From RGIG5579 sp045597125 (lineage in GTDB: Bacteria; Bacillota; Clostridia; Oscillospirales; SIG627): DNA of 64,000 nucleotides. Within the stretch, counting starts at the first letter, position 1. Every line of letters begins with the position of its first letter. Below the pieces are notes generated by a model. It saw only the letters and a program-made list of their open reading frames with translations. It made no database searches and was not told where the DNA came from. The stretch spans positions 62,001 through 126,000 of the forward strand of contig JAZODR010000013.1 of NCBI GenBank assembly GCA_045597125.1, given 5' to 3'. A program made the position numbers and the translations under genes. Shown here piece after piece: positions 8,180 through 16,576 of this stretch.

Positions 8180-9285
8180 CCATGCAGTCCTCCCCGATTG
8201 GTGATAAACAAGGTAATGTAAAAAATAAGATAACAGCCTTCGGAGATCAAAAGTGCCATCAAAAGATCCATGAGTCCCGAAATTGCTTTCAAATATCCTT
8301 GAATACTTTTTATGCTCAGTATTTCAGCAAAAGCGGAAGCAATTCCTAAAAACAATTTTTGGAATGAAATGTTAAGAATGGGGCGAAGCAATACGTATAT
8401 AAGTACCAATACAAATAGAATTCCGCATTCCGCTTTTACCGTGGTAAAGGAAGCTGCAAGGGTTTTTGCGCTTTCTCCCACCAAGGGCCCTACCACGGGA
8501 ATAAAAGTTCCTGCAGCAAAGCGCACCGAACGCATAGCAACGGAATCAGCTGCCGTTGCAAGAGCATTTTGCATGGCAAGGGTTGCCGAAATCAACGTAA
8601 AGAAGAGGATGCAAAGGACCTTTACCATTTTTTTCAAAAAACCAAGCATTCCGCTCAAGGTGCCATCCAGAATTCCATCCGCCGCAGAGAATGCAAAGAG
8701 CGTGTTCAAAAGCGGTGAAAGGTATGTAGAAAGCAGGGTGCTTACGGCAGTAATTGCAAAATTGATGGAGGCAGCCATGGTTCCCGCGGCGGTAGGCGAA
8801 CCGGATAAGGTAAGAAGCATGGTGGTAATGGGTAGGGAAGCAAGAAAAAAAGAATGGGCGGCTTGCAAGGCTGAATTTGCCAGAGCAAGGCATTCGCGGA
8901 GCGATGAAAAGCAGATGAGGGATAAACAAAGCAAAAGAAGAAAATCAAAACTATGTTCAAGTCCCTTTAAACGAAAGGAATCCTTTGCCGCATAAAATAA
9001 AGCAGCAAATAAAATCAAAGTGCAAAGCTTTGCAAAGAAGCGGATTCCACTGTGAATTCCCACGGAAAAGAAGGAGAAAATGCTTTCCCATAATTTTTTG
9101 GCAAAATTTTCGCTTTTCTTTTCCTCCAAAAGCTCTCGCAGAGCGTTTTCATCTACGTCCCGGGGAAGTTGATTCCACAATGTATCAGTTCCCGCAAATT
9201 GCTCTAAGCTTTCCTTTTCAGAAGCAAAAACAGAGATGCCGGGAAACAGCATCAGGCATAGAAACAAAATTGCGATTTTTTTCAA
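8176..9285 (-). CDS. spoIIIAE: Stage III sporulation protein AE
   Basis: A polytopic membrane protein with a signal-like N-terminus (KKIAILFLCLMLFPGISVFA), a soluble segment, then about seven membrane helices with conserved 'SPTAAGTMAASINFAI' and 'ILSIKSIQGYLKAISGL' regions. The frame stays open far upstream inside spoIIIAD. I place the start at a TTG (9285-9283) that overlaps the spoIIIAD stop and has GGAGAG about 9 bases before it. This gives 369 residues and a proper signal sequence. It is part of the feeding-tube channel. Confidence 0.9.
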   Translation of the reverse strand: MKKIAILFLCLMLFPGISVFASEKESLEQFAGTDTLWNQLPRDVDENALRELLEEKKSENFAKKLWESIFSFFSVGIHSGIRFFAKLCTLILFAALFYAAKDSFRLKGLEHSFDFLLLLCLSLICFSSLRECLALANSALQAAHSFFLASLPITTMLLTLSGSPTAAGTMAASINFAITAVSTLLSTYLSPLLNTLFAFSAADGILDGTLSGMLGFLKKMVKVLCILFFTLISATLAMQNALATAADSVAMRSVRFAAGTFIPVVGPLVGESAKTLAASFTTVKAECGILFVLVLIYVLLRPILNISFQKLFLGIASAFAEILSIKSIQGYLKAISGLMDLLMALLISEGCYLIFYITLFITNRGGLHG

Positions 9286-9665
9286 ACGACCATCTCTCCG
9301 ATTCGATTTAAAATTTGCTCCAGCACAGGAAAAGACAGATAGAGAATGGCGCCTTTCCCGCAGAGCTCCAATTTTTCCGCCAGTTTTTCTTCTCCCAAAT
9401 CCCGACAAAAGGAGGATGAAACAGAAATCAGAAGCGCTATACCAAATCCTTTAAACAGCAAAGCAAACAAATCCGGGTAATTGCTTTCTGCTCCGAGTGT
9501 ATTTATTTTCTGCCAAAGAGGAGAAATTTTCCTGAGAAAATATAAAAAGAAAAGAACTCCGGTTCCCGTCAAAATCAAAGGCTTAAATTTTGGGAAAAGC
9601 TCCTCCGAAACCTTTAGCAAAATACCTGTTAATAACGCAAATGCGCAAAGAGCCGAAAGTGCCAT
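9282..9665 (-). CDS. spoIIIAD: Stage III sporulation protein AD
   Basis: 127 residues with four hydrophobic segments and the family pattern 'FKPLILTGTGVLFFLYFLRKI'. The ATG at 9665 overlaps the spoIIIAC stop (TGATG); the preceding in-frame TTG is less likely. It is a small integral membrane subunit, distantly related to SpoIIIAC. Confidence 0.92.
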   Translation of the reverse strand: MALSALCAFALLTGILLKVSEELFPKFKPLILTGTGVLFFLYFLRKISPLWQKINTLGAESNYPDLFALLFKGFGIALLISVSSSFCRDLGEEKLAEKLELCGKGAILYLSFPVLEQILNRIGEMVV

Positions 9666-9859
9666 CAAATTCCGAATGTGTTACGTACCGTGTTGATGAG
9701 CTGGGAAATTTGACCAACCAAAATGAGAAGTACCACGATAATTCCACCCAGAACCACGTATCCCGCCTGTTCTTCACGTCCACCGGATTTGAGAACTTGA
9801 CAAAGCACGGAAGTTAAAAGTCCGACACCTGCAATTTTCAGCAGTAAGGTTACATCCAT
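9665..9859 (-). CDS. spoIIIAC: Stage III sporulation protein AC
   Basis: 64 residues with two membrane helices and the conserved 'LLKIAGVGLLTSVLCQVLKSGGREEQAGYVV' region. The size is exactly that of the family. AGGAGA precedes the ATG. Operon position between spoIIIAB and spoIIIAD confirms the call. Confidence 0.94.
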   Translation of the reverse strand: MDVTLLLKIAGVGLLTSVLCQVLKSGGREEQAGYVVLGGIIVVLLILVGQISQLINTVRNTFGI

Positions 9860-9868
9860 AATTTTCTC

Positions 9869-10369
9869 CTAAATCAGTAAAATAAATATACCAAGTCCTG
9901 CAGTCAATCCCGAGATTCGCAGAATCTTGACCTTGTTTTCCATCTCTGCGCGAGAAACAGACTGTTTTTTTTCCAAAAGATCAATGGCGCGTTTCAGTTC
10001 TAAAAGCTGCGCACTTTTTTCCAATAAGCCGAAATGCTTCGCCAGATGATCCAGTACCTCTTGGCACTGCATATCAAAAGAGAAGTCGCTGTAACAGCTT
10101 TCCCATGCGGTTCCAAAAGCACCGCAAGGAGCGCTTGCAAGCCTTTCCCGAAGGATTTGGAAAAAGCGTGTTTTTTTCAGAATGGGGTTTTCAAAACGAT
10201 CAAAAATCTCTTTTTGATCCCGCAAAAAATTTTCAATTTCAAAGTAGATGTGGGAAAGCAGAGCCAGAAAGGCAGCGCGTCTGGTTTCCTTTAGGCGCAG
10301 ATCCTCTCCCAGTCGATACGTGAAGATTATAGGTGTGATGGCAATCAGTAATATTCCAAACGTCTTCAT
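9869..10369 (-). CDS. spoIIIAB: Stage III sporulation protein AB
   Basis: 166 residues: an N-terminal membrane helix (FGILLIAITPIIFTYRLGE), a helical cytoplasmic body with 'LLSHIYFEIENF', and a C-terminal hydrophobic anchor (GLTAGLGIFILLI). This resembles the GspF/PilC-like topology proposed for SpoIIIAB. The start at 10369 is chosen because its ATG overlaps the spoIIIAA stop (TGATG). Confidence 0.92.
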   Translation of the reverse strand: MKTFGILLIAITPIIFTYRLGEDLRLKETRRAAFLALLSHIYFEIENFLRDQKEIFDRFENPILKKTRFFQILRERLASAPCGAFGTAWESCYSDFSFDMQCQEVLDHLAKHFGLLEKSAQLLELKRAIDLLEKKQSVSRAEMENKVKILRISGLTAGLGIFILLI

Positions 10370-11286
10370 CAAAATTTCTCCCACTGTAGGCGACAGAAGT
10401 AATGCTGTCCCGCTTCCTTTTTCAGAAAAAGTCCGTATCGAAATTTCCCTGATTCCATTAAACGTGCCAGATACGGAGTAATTTTTGCTTCTTGCAAGGA
10501 TTCGGCGTGGGCGGTGGCAACAACGTAGCAGCCTCCGCTACAGGCGGATAATACGGCATCTGCTTCTAAGGCAGACCCGATTTCGTCGCAGCAAATTATC
10601 TGCGGGGAAAATAGTCTTGTGGCAAGAGAGATTCCTTCTCCTTTTTTATAATCGGGTAAAATATCCAATAGACCCGTTTTTATGCTCATTTTTTGAGGGA
10701 AAAGCTCTCCCCGTTCATCTACTGCACAAACTCGAATCGGCTTGAGGCAGCCATATCCTGTGGAAAGAAGCACTGCAAGAGAGCGAAGGAGTGTGGTTTT
10801 TCCTTCTCCGGGCGGAGAAAAGATTAAAAGAGAGAACAGACCTTCTTTTTCCATTTTCTCTATAATGGGTTTTGCGGCAAAGGGGATTTGCCGCGGGATT
10901 CTCAGATTAATCCCCAAAAGTTGGCTGGGGATGAAAATGCTGTCTTCCGATTTTAGGGAACAAATTCCCATTCGCCAACCGTGGGCATCCACTGCGAAAC
11001 TGTCTTTTAAACGGTCAAAATATCGGTATACACTTCCGCCGCAAAATGCTCCCACAAGGGAAGAAAGTTCATCCTCGGAGCAGATTACGCCGCGGGAAAT
11101 GGGACAAGGCTCTCCTTGTTCATTCAGCATGATGTTTCCCTGATGAGAAGTCAGCGAAAGGGGAGCATTGCATCGCAAACGAATTTCGCACACGTTGTCC
11201 CAGTAAGGGAAAGCTTCTAAAATCTTTCGCAGCCTTGGCGGGAACAGAGCCAAATGGTGCTTGATTGTGTCCATTCTTTTCACCAT
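10369..11286 (-). CDS. spoIIIAA: Stage III sporulation protein AA (secretion-type ATPase)
   Basis: 305 residues with an R3H-like N-terminal segment ('VCEIRLRCNAPLSL') and a GspE/VirB11-type ATPase core: Walker A 'PPGEGKTTLL' near residue 165, Walker B 'IICCDEIG', and a downstream 'CYVVATAHAES' motif. It is taken to power assembly or secretion by the SpoIIIA complex at the mother-cell side. It is the first gene of the eight-gene operon. A CATAGAAT at 11309-11302 is one mismatch from a sigma-E -10 box, but no matching -35 is visible. Confidence 0.93.
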   Translation of the reverse strand: MVKRMDTIKHHLALFPPRLRKILEAFPYWDNVCEIRLRCNAPLSLTSHQGNIMLNEQGEPCPISRGVICSEDELSSLVGAFCGGSVYRYFDRLKDSFAVDAHGWRMGICSLKSEDSIFIPSQLLGINLRIPRQIPFAAKPIIEKMEKEGLFSLLIFSPPGEGKTTLLRSLAVLLSTGYGCLKPIRVCAVDERGELFPQKMSIKTGLLDILPDYKKGEGISLATRLFSPQIICCDEIGSALEADAVLSACSGGCYVVATAHAESLQEAKITPYLARLMESGKFRYGLFLKKEAGQHYFCRLQWEKF

Positions 11287-11325
11287 CCTTTTTCCGATTT
11301 CATTCTATGCAGAAGCAAAAGAAAA

Positions 11326-11350
11326 AAGACCGATCGTTTTGATCGGTCTT
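11326..11350 (-). terminator. Terminator of the metallophosphoesterase gene
   Basis: A 10-bp perfect stem (AAGACCGATC/GATCGGTCTT) with a GTTTT loop overlaps the stop codon; on the minus strand it is followed by a T run. It lies just upstream of spoIIIAA and separates the two minus-strand units. Confidence 0.85.
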
Positions 11351-12068
11351 AATCAATTCGTACGGGAGTAAAGGCTCTGTAATCGGAGGAAACCAGCGTA
11401 AATGTGATTCCTTCCCGGTGTTCGTATAGGGGTTTGGTTCCCCAGTTGTGTAAATGTCCGTAATAAACTCTGCGAACACCAAATTCCTTTAAAACGTCCA
11501 GAATCGGATTTTCTCGTTGTGAGGCTGTTATCACGGGATAGTGGGAAAAGCAAATAAGTTCCGGTGCCGTGCCGCATTTCTGCGCTTCTTTCATTGCAAT
11601 TTCCTTAGCCTTTTCCAGCGAGAGGCGAAAGCGTAAACTTTCTCGGAGCAGTACTTTATGATCCTGTTCGGTCATTTTATCTTCGCACATCCAGCCACGT
11701 GAGCCGCAAAGCACCTTGCCTTCACATAAAATCGCATCGTTATAAAGAAAATGCAGGGAAGAAAGTTTTTTTTCTTCTAAAAAGGCCTCCATTTTCGTCA
11801 TAGAAGTCCACCAATAGTCGTGATTGCCTTTCATCAAGAACTTTTTGCCGGGGAGACGGTCAATGAAGGTTAGATCCTCCAAAGCATCCTCCAGATTCAT
11901 TGCCCAAGAAATATCTCCGGGAATTACTACTGTATCTTCGGGACGCACCATATATTCCCAATATTCTTGTATTTTTTTTTCGAATCCTACCCAACTGCCG
12001 CCGAAAACATCCATGGGCTTGTCAGCGGTAAAAGATAAATGCAGGTCAGAAAGCGTGAATAAAGCCAT
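11349..12068 (-). CDS. Calcineurin-like metallophosphoesterase
   Basis: 239 residues with all five phosphoesterase motifs: 'SDLHLSF' (DxH), 'IPGDISWA' (GD), 'MKGNHDYWW' (GNHD), 'CFSHYPVI' (H) and 'YYGHLHNWG' (GHLH). It belongs to the two-metal phosphoesterase superfamily and resembles single-gene Firmicutes members whose substrate is not known. The start is set at ATG 12068 (MALFTLSDLH), which has AAAGGAAAC before it; the longer frame has no ribosome binding site. Confidence 0.88.
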   Translation of the reverse strand: MALFTLSDLHLSFTADKPMDVFGGSWVGFEKKIQEYWEYMVRPEDTVVIPGDISWAMNLEDALEDLTFIDRLPGKKFLMKGNHDYWWTSMTKMEAFLEEKKLSSLHFLYNDAILCEGKVLCGSRGWMCEDKMTEQDHKVLLRESLRFRLSLEKAKEIAMKEAQKCGTAPELICFSHYPVITASQRENPILDVLKEFGVRRVYYGHLHNWGTKPLYEHREGITFTLVSSDYRAFTPVRID

Positions 12069-12135
12069 TTTGTTTCCTTTCGCATAATTGTAGGTATAAG
12101 GCACAAACTAAAGAAAAAAGAAGGGAAGTGATTTT

Positions 12136-12321
12136 GTGGAGGGAATTACCTTAGATTCCACTGCGCCTGCTCACATCAAGGGTATTCGATGCAATGTAAA
12201 AAGTTGCGTTTACAATGATATGAGCGAGTATTGCACGGCACAGCATATCAGCGTTGGCCCCAGCTATGCCACCTCGGGCATTGATACCATCTGTGCCACG
12301 TTTCGTCCCAAAAAGCGATAA
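12136..12321 (+). CDS. DUF1540 domain protein
   Basis: A 61-residue protein starting at GTG 12136 (AGGGAAG upstream). It contains one DUF1540 unit: 'IRCNVKSCVYNDMSEYCTAQHISVG' followed by a distal Cys, giving the spaced Cys4 pattern thought to bind zinc. These small proteins are common in Clostridia and their role is unknown. It is monocistronic and ends just before a strong hairpin. Confidence 0.82.
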   Translation: MEGITLDSTAPAHIKGIRCNVKSCVYNDMSEYCTAQHISVGPSYATSGIDTICATFRPKKR

Positions 12322-12332
12322 AAACATTCAAA

Positions 12333-12357
12333 GGTAGTTGCAATTTTTGCAACTACC
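12333..12357. terminator. Terminator between DUF1540 and yraN
   Basis: An 11-bp perfect stem (GGTAGTTGCAA/TTGCAACTACC) with a 3-base loop between converging genes. Confidence 0.82.
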
Positions 12358-12362
12358 GATTT

Positions 12363-12743
12363 TTATATACCAAAGGCGCAAGGGGTATGAATTACGTGAA
12401 CCTTGCGGTCATTTTCTGAATCCATATATAATTCTATGATATCGTAACGGGCGGTAAGTCCCTTGCAGAGCCTTGGCTCCTCCCTCCAAAAAGCGTAAGA
12501 GGAGCGAATGATGTGTTTCTGCTTTTCTTGGTTGATGCGATAGAAAGCGCGTCCAAAGGTTTTGGCACTGTGAAAGGTTCTTGTTTTTACTTCCACAAAA
12601 ACAATCACGTCATTTTCTTGCAAAATCAGATCAATTTCACCGTATTTGGTTTTGTAATTGGCACGAATGAAAGTATAACCCTTTTTCTCCAAAAACAGTC
12701 TTGCTAAATATTCTCCTCGGTCTCCGAATTCCTTATGTGTCAT
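12363..12743 (-). CDS. yraN: YraN family (UPF0102) endonuclease-like protein
   Basis: 126 residues with the restriction-endonuclease-like fold motif of the YraN family: 'GEYLARLFLEKKGY', 'KYGEIDLILQENDVIVFVEVKTR' (the E-x-D...ExK catalytic-like core). The cellular role is not settled. Its ATG overlaps the rnhB stop (ATGA); the rbgA-rnhB-yraN order is typical of Firmicutes. Confidence 0.92.
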   Translation of the reverse strand: MTHKEFGDRGEYLARLFLEKKGYTFIRANYKTKYGEIDLILQENDVIVFVEVKTRTFHSAKTFGRAFYRINQEKQKHIIRSSYAFWREEPRLCKGLTARYDIIELYMDSENDRKVHVIHTPCAFGI

Positions 12744-13339
12744 ACCAAGCCTCTTTTTTTCAAAAAGCTTTTTCGGTGAATGGGGGAGATCCCGTGTTTT
12801 TCAATGGCTTCAAAATGCGCCTTGGTAGGATATCCCTTGTGTGCGGCGAAGCCGTATTCGGGGTATTTCTCGTCCATCTCAAGGCATTTTCTGTCACGAA
12901 GAACTTTGGCAATGATACTTGCGGCGGCAATGCTGGGACTTTTTGCATCTCCCTTGATGACCGCCAGAGCAGGCTGATCAAATCCCCGTGCAATATTTCC
13001 GTCAACCAAAAGGAAATCGGGTTTTATGGAAAGAGCTTCTATGGCACGCTTCATGGCAAGCATACTTGCATTGAGAATGTTGATTTGGTCAATTTCCTCG
13101 GGGGTAGCAGTGCCAAAACTCCAGGCAATTGCGTTTTTTGTAATCTGGTCAAATAGCACGTCCCGTTTCTTTTCCGAAAGTTTTTTGGAGTCGTTTAATC
13201 CTTCGGGAATGTATCCCTTGGGTAAGATCACAGCGCCCGCATACACGGGTCCTGCCAAAGGACCTCTACCCGCTTCGTCAAGACCGCAAACGATTTTGGC
13301 ATCTTGGGGAATCAGTGCATATTCCAATTCAAAATCCAC
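12740..13339 (-). CDS. rnhB: Ribonuclease HII
   Basis: 199 residues with the RNase HII active site 'GLDEAGRGPLAGPV' and the later aspartates in 'LLVDG' and 'GDAKSPSIAAASIIAKV'; it cleaves the RNA strand of RNA-DNA hybrids and removes misincorporated ribonucleotides. The start is a GTG at 13339 that overlaps the rbgA stop (TAGTG) and has GAGGAG 9 bases upstream; the longer frame inside rbgA is not used. Confidence 0.94.
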   Translation of the reverse strand: MDFELEYALIPQDAKIVCGLDEAGRGPLAGPVYAGAVILPKGYIPEGLNDSKKLSEKKRDVLFDQITKNAIAWSFGTATPEEIDQINILNASMLAMKRAIEALSIKPDFLLVDGNIARGFDQPALAVIKGDAKSPSIAAASIIAKVLRDRKCLEMDEKYPEYGFAAHKGYPTKAHFEAIEKHGISPIHRKSFLKKRGLV

Positions 13340-14196
13340 TATTTCGGCTCCTCTAAAGTGATGCGCCCGATTTTTCCGCTGCGAAATTCTTCCAAAAGCA
13401 TCGCGGCACACCGCTGTTCATTGATCTGGCCGCCTCCCAGAAGCATTCCGCGCTTTTTTCCGATTGCGCAGAAAATATCGTAGGGTTCACCTTCCAGATC
13501 AACATCTGTTAACTTGTAACGGGCAGACAATTTCTCGGGATAGGTGGCGGCAAGTTTTCCGCACAAACTGCAGGCAATTTCCTCACCAAGCAAAATAGAG
13601 TCTTTGATGGCGCCTGTCATAGCAAGGTGTTCTCCCGTTTCAGGGTCTTCAAATTTGGGCCAAAGTACACCGGGCATATCCAGAAGCTCCAGTTCTGAGC
13701 CGGCTTTTACCCATTGCTTTTGTCTGGTTACACCGGGACGGTTTTCTGCTTGCGCCTTTTTACTGCCGGCTAAGCGGTTGATCAAGGTGCTTTTTCCAAC
13801 GTTGGGAATTCCCACTACCATTGCGCGGATGGGCTTTGTCATGCCACGCTCACGGTCGCGAAGGAGCTTGTCCTTCAAAAGTCTGCGTGCTTCGGCTATG
13901 ATTTCTTGGGTGCCCTTTCCGGATTTGCAGTCAAGGGCAACGGCGCCGTGTCCGTCTGTGGTCAAGGATTTGATCCAGCGCGAGGTTTTCTCCGGATCTG
14001 CAAGATCCGCCTTGTTTAAAACAACTACGGATTTTTTCTCGCCCAGAAGGGCGCGAATCTCGGGGTTTCTTGAGCTTTGGGGAATTCTTGCATCCAAAAG
14101 TTCAAAAACGATATCCACACTTCCCAGGTTTTCCTTCATAATGCGTCTGGTTTGCGCCATATGGCCCGGGAACCATTGAATGATATTGCTGGGCAT
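13339..14196 (-). CDS. rbgA: Ribosome biogenesis GTPase RbgA (YlqF)
   Basis: 285 residues with the circularly permuted GTPase order: G4 'NKAD' (about 60), G5-like 'DCKSGKG', then G1 'GIPNVGKST', G2/G3 'DMPG'. A C-terminal helical domain follows. RbgA acts late in 50S subunit assembly. It is coupled to lepB upstream (TAATG overlap) and to rnhB downstream. Confidence 0.94.
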   Translation of the reverse strand: MPSNIIQWFPGHMAQTRRIMKENLGSVDIVFELLDARIPQSSRNPEIRALLGEKKSVVVLNKADLADPEKTSRWIKSLTTDGHGAVALDCKSGKGTQEIIAEARRLLKDKLLRDRERGMTKPIRAMVVGIPNVGKSTLINRLAGSKKAQAENRPGVTRQKQWVKAGSELELLDMPGVLWPKFEDPETGEHLAMTGAIKDSILLGEEIACSLCGKLAATYPEKLSARYKLTDVDLEGEPYDIFCAIGKKRGMLLGGGQINEQRCAAMLLEEFRSGKIGRITLEEPK

Positions 14197-14924
14197 TAAT
14201 TTACCTTTCCGAAACGAGCAAAGGGCGTCAGCCGAATGAGAACGCGTCCCATAATGTAACGCTGGTCGATCTGACCTACGGAATTGCTACGGCTATCCAA
14301 AGAGTCATTGCGATGGTCACCCATAACGAAAATGCAGTTTTTTTCTACCTTGAATTCAACTTCGTTGTTTTCATCGGGTATTAAGTCTTCACAATTCATG
14401 GAGGTAGCGCCGTCTCTAAAAATATAGTTTTCGTGAAGTAATTTGCCGTCCACCCAAACTTCCCAGGTGGAAAAATTAATTTTTACCGTTTGTCCGTCGG
14501 TGGCAATAATACGCTTAATCAGAGGCTCGGTAGCATTTTTGTAATGGGGAGATTGGACAACTACAATATCGCCGGTCTTTGGGGTGTAAAACAGATTGGA
14601 AATGACCAGATACTCGCCGTTTTCCAGAGTAGGAAGCATAGAGCCGCCGTTTACGGTGACACCGCGAAAAACAAGGGTAAAGATAAAAATAACTGCCGCC
14701 AGAGAGAACAGGAAGGATTTGACCCAGTCAAAGATTTCTGCAGTGGAGGAGAGTTTTTCTTCTGCTTCTTCTTGATGGGCGGGTTCTTCAGCAATTTCGA
14801 CTTGCGTAGAAATGTTTTCTTCGTCGGTTGGTTTTACAAAGGGAGCGACGGTTCTGCGTGCTCTGCGCAAAGGCTTGCGGGGTTTTTCATTATCAGGGTT
14901 TGTTGGGATAAAATCTTCGTTCAT
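14196..14924 (-). CDS. lepB: Signal peptidase I
   Basis: 242 residues: a charged, proline-rich cytoplasmic N-terminus, one membrane helix (SFLFSLAAVIFIFTLVFRGV), then the type I signal peptidase boxes: 'NGGSMLPTL' with the catalytic Ser, 'PLIKRIIATDGQTV' with the catalytic Lys, and 'VMGDHRNDSLDSR'. The start at 14924 follows AAAGGATAC and lies beyond a terminator that separates it from rplS; the longer frame would run through that hairpin. Confidence 0.93.
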   Translation of the reverse strand: MNEDFIPTNPDNEKPRKPLRRARRTVAPFVKPTDEENISTQVEIAEEPAHQEEAEEKLSSTAEIFDWVKSFLFSLAAVIFIFTLVFRGVTVNGGSMLPTLENGEYLVISNLFYTPKTGDIVVVQSPHYKNATEPLIKRIIATDGQTVKINFSTWEVWVDGKLLHENYIFRDGATSMNCEDLIPDENNEVEFKVEKNCIFVMGDHRNDSLDSRSNSVGQIDQRYIMGRVLIRLTPFARFGKVN

Positions 14925-14943
14925 AAGAGTATCCTTTCCGGTA

Positions 14944-14977
14944 CAAAAAAAGAAGGGGGACTGAAAGTCCCCCTTAG
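14944..14977 (-). terminator. Terminator/attenuator between rplS and lepB
   Basis: A near-perfect 10-bp stem (AAGGGGGACT/AGTCCCCCTT) is followed on the minus strand by a run of seven T. It should end most rplS transcripts; lepB lies directly downstream and may depend on read-through. Confidence 0.85.
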
Positions 14978-15033
14978 CAACGAATGCATTTCCGAATGTG
15001 TTGTCAAAAGTGACTTTTGCAATTCGGTAAAAA

Positions 15034-15375
15034 TTAGATGAGTTCCTTAACCTTAGCGGCTTTACCAACTCTGTCGCGCAGGTAATACAATTTTGCTCTG
15101 CGAACCTTACCGGTGCGGATTACTTCAACCTTTTCAACTCTGGGAGAGTGAAGGGGGAAAGTTTTTTCAACACCAACGCCGTAAGATACTCTTCTAACGG
15201 TGAAGGTCTCGGAGATACCGCCGTTCTTCTTCGCAATAACGGTGCCTTCAAAAAGCTGAATTCTTTCTCTGGTACCCTCAACAATCTTGTTGTGAACGCG
15301 AACGGTGTCACCAACATTGAACTGGGGAACTTCTTTCTTAAGCTGCTCGTTTGTAAAAGCCTTAATCATATCCAT
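15034..15375 (-). CDS. rplS: 50S ribosomal protein L19
   Basis: 113 residues, the usual L19 length, with 'VPQFNVGDTVRVHNKIVEG', 'RIQLFEGTVIAKKNGG' and the terminal 'RAKLYYLRDRVGKAAKVKE'. It sits at the 30S-50S interface. AGGAGGG lies before the ATG. It has its own promoter and a 110-nt leader. Confidence 0.97.
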   Translation of the reverse strand: MDMIKAFTNEQLKKEVPQFNVGDTVRVHNKIVEGTRERIQLFEGTVIAKKNGGISETFTVRRVSYGVGVEKTFPLHSPRVEKVEVIRTGKVRRAKLYYLRDRVGKAAKVKELI

Positions 15376-15486
15376 GACATGGCCCTCCTTAAATAAAAAA
15401 TTTTATTTAAGTATAAATGCAAGCGTTCATGCTGAAGCCGGCAGAGGACCGCTTGGTTGCAAATGCAAATACATTCATACCATAAC
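15376..15486 (-). promoter_or_regulatory. rplS 5' leader, candidate L19 leader
   Basis: About 110 nt lie between the rplS promoter and its start codon. The leader can pair a GCAACCAAGCG segment with a CGCTTGC segment around a GC-rich middle. L19 leaders that bind the protein are known from Firmicutes; I can see a fold here but cannot match it to the consensus by eye. Confidence 0.4.
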
Positions 15487-15492
15487 GGATGG

Positions 15493-15521
15493 ATTATATC
15501 ACATAGAAAAACAAATTGCAA
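15493..15521 (-). promoter_or_regulatory. Sigma-A promoter of rplS
   Basis: TTGCAA (15521-15516) and TATAAT (15498-15493) on the minus strand with 17-bp spacing. Confidence 0.8.
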
Positions 15522-15536
15522 TAGTTTTTCAAAAAA

Positions 15537-16421
15537 TTATTTGTTTTTTTCAAGATAATGGTAGAGACAGCCTTCTCTCACACCGCTTCGACACACCAAA
15601 ACCCGATCTTTATCATAATATTTCATAATTTGTGTAAATACGGCTGCCGCAGGCGGAATCAAACGGAACCGATCCTTGAGAATTTCTTCGATTTTCTTTC
15701 TTTCTCCAAGGTTACCGTGATAAAAATGTTCGGAGATTTTTGAAAAATGTTCTTGGGTCAAGGTGCAATTCTTCTTGTTTTCCAAAAAGTTTTTATAATG
15801 TAGCAATGCTTTTGCACTTCCTCCGGAAAGGAGAATGGTATTTCCGGGAAGCTGAGGTGCTTTCTCTGCAAGATGCTTTTGTATGAATTCTTCGCATAAA
15901 GCGGTTTTATGGTGCTGGGTGTCAAAATACGCCTGGTAAAGGGTCAAACAACCGAAAGGCAGAGAAACCGAGCCTACTACTTTATTCCCCACGAAGGCAA
16001 GAAGTTCAGTAGAACCGCCGCCCAGGTCTACGGAAATTCCCGATTTTGCGGAAACAGCGCCTCGCGCACCTAAAAAGGAATAATAGGCTTCTGTTTCACC
16101 GGAAATCACTTCTACGCGAATTCCGCTGACCTCTTCCACTCGCTTTAAAACCTCGTGTATATTAAAAAGACCGCGCAGGGAAGCGGTAGCAAAAGCGATG
16201 GGAGGGATTCTTGTAAGTCTTTTTGCAATTTCGTGAAAGTTTTTGATAAGTTCCGCAAGCTCTTCGATTGCATCTGCGGGAAGAGTCATATTGATAATTT
16301 TTGATTTGATATTTAAGGGTACTGCTTTGAAAAAGACAGGCCCCTGTTTGAAAATGGTTTCGCTATCCAAAACAGCGATTTTTACCGTGTTGGAACCGAT
16401 GTCGATCACAGGATATAGCAT
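15537..16421 (-). CDS. Ppx/GppA phosphatase family protein
   Basis: 294 residues of the ASKHA-type exopolyphosphatase/pppGpp phosphatase family: the phosphate-1 loop 'PVIDIGSNTVKIAVLD' at the N-terminus, 'ISGETEAYYSFLGA', and the 'GISVDLGGGSTELLAF' phosphate-2 motif. It lacks the C-terminal HD extension of long Ppx proteins, so polyphosphate or (p)ppGpp specificity is open. ATG 16421 follows AAAGGATC. A promoter lies upstream (TTGATT-17-TAAAAT, 16480-16452). Confidence 0.88.
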   Translation of the reverse strand: MLYPVIDIGSNTVKIAVLDSETIFKQGPVFFKAVPLNIKSKIINMTLPADAIEELAELIKNFHEIAKRLTRIPPIAFATASLRGLFNIHEVLKRVEEVSGIRVEVISGETEAYYSFLGARGAVSAKSGISVDLGGGSTELLAFVGNKVVGSVSLPFGCLTLYQAYFDTQHHKTALCEEFIQKHLAEKAPQLPGNTILLSGGSAKALLHYKNFLENKKNCTLTQEHFSKISEHFYHGNLGERKKIEEILKDRFRLIPPAAAVFTQIMKYYDKDRVLVCRSGVREGCLYHYLEKNK

Positions 16422-16451
16422 ATTTACAGATCCTTTTTCTGAATTTATCAT

Positions 16452-16480
16452 ATTTTACAATATTTATCATACAAAATCAA
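16452..16480 (-). promoter_or_regulatory. Sigma-A promoter of the Ppx/GppA gene
   Basis: TTGATT (16480-16475) and TAAAAT (16457-16452) on the minus strand, 17 bp apart. Confidence 0.65.
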
Positions 16481-16576
16481 GGGATGATTCGGATTTTTTG
16501 ACGATATTTGTATTTTGTACTGAAACATTTTTTTCTTTCATATAGTGAAATACCGCTTTTTGAAAGGAGAGTCCGT

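Noticed and set aside
16539..16546. A sigma-E promoter directly upstream of sigK
   Set aside because: CATATAGT is one mismatch from the -10 consensus, but no ATA lies 16-18 bp upstream, so I do not list it as a feature. The CATAGAAT before spoIIIAA is rejected for the same reason.
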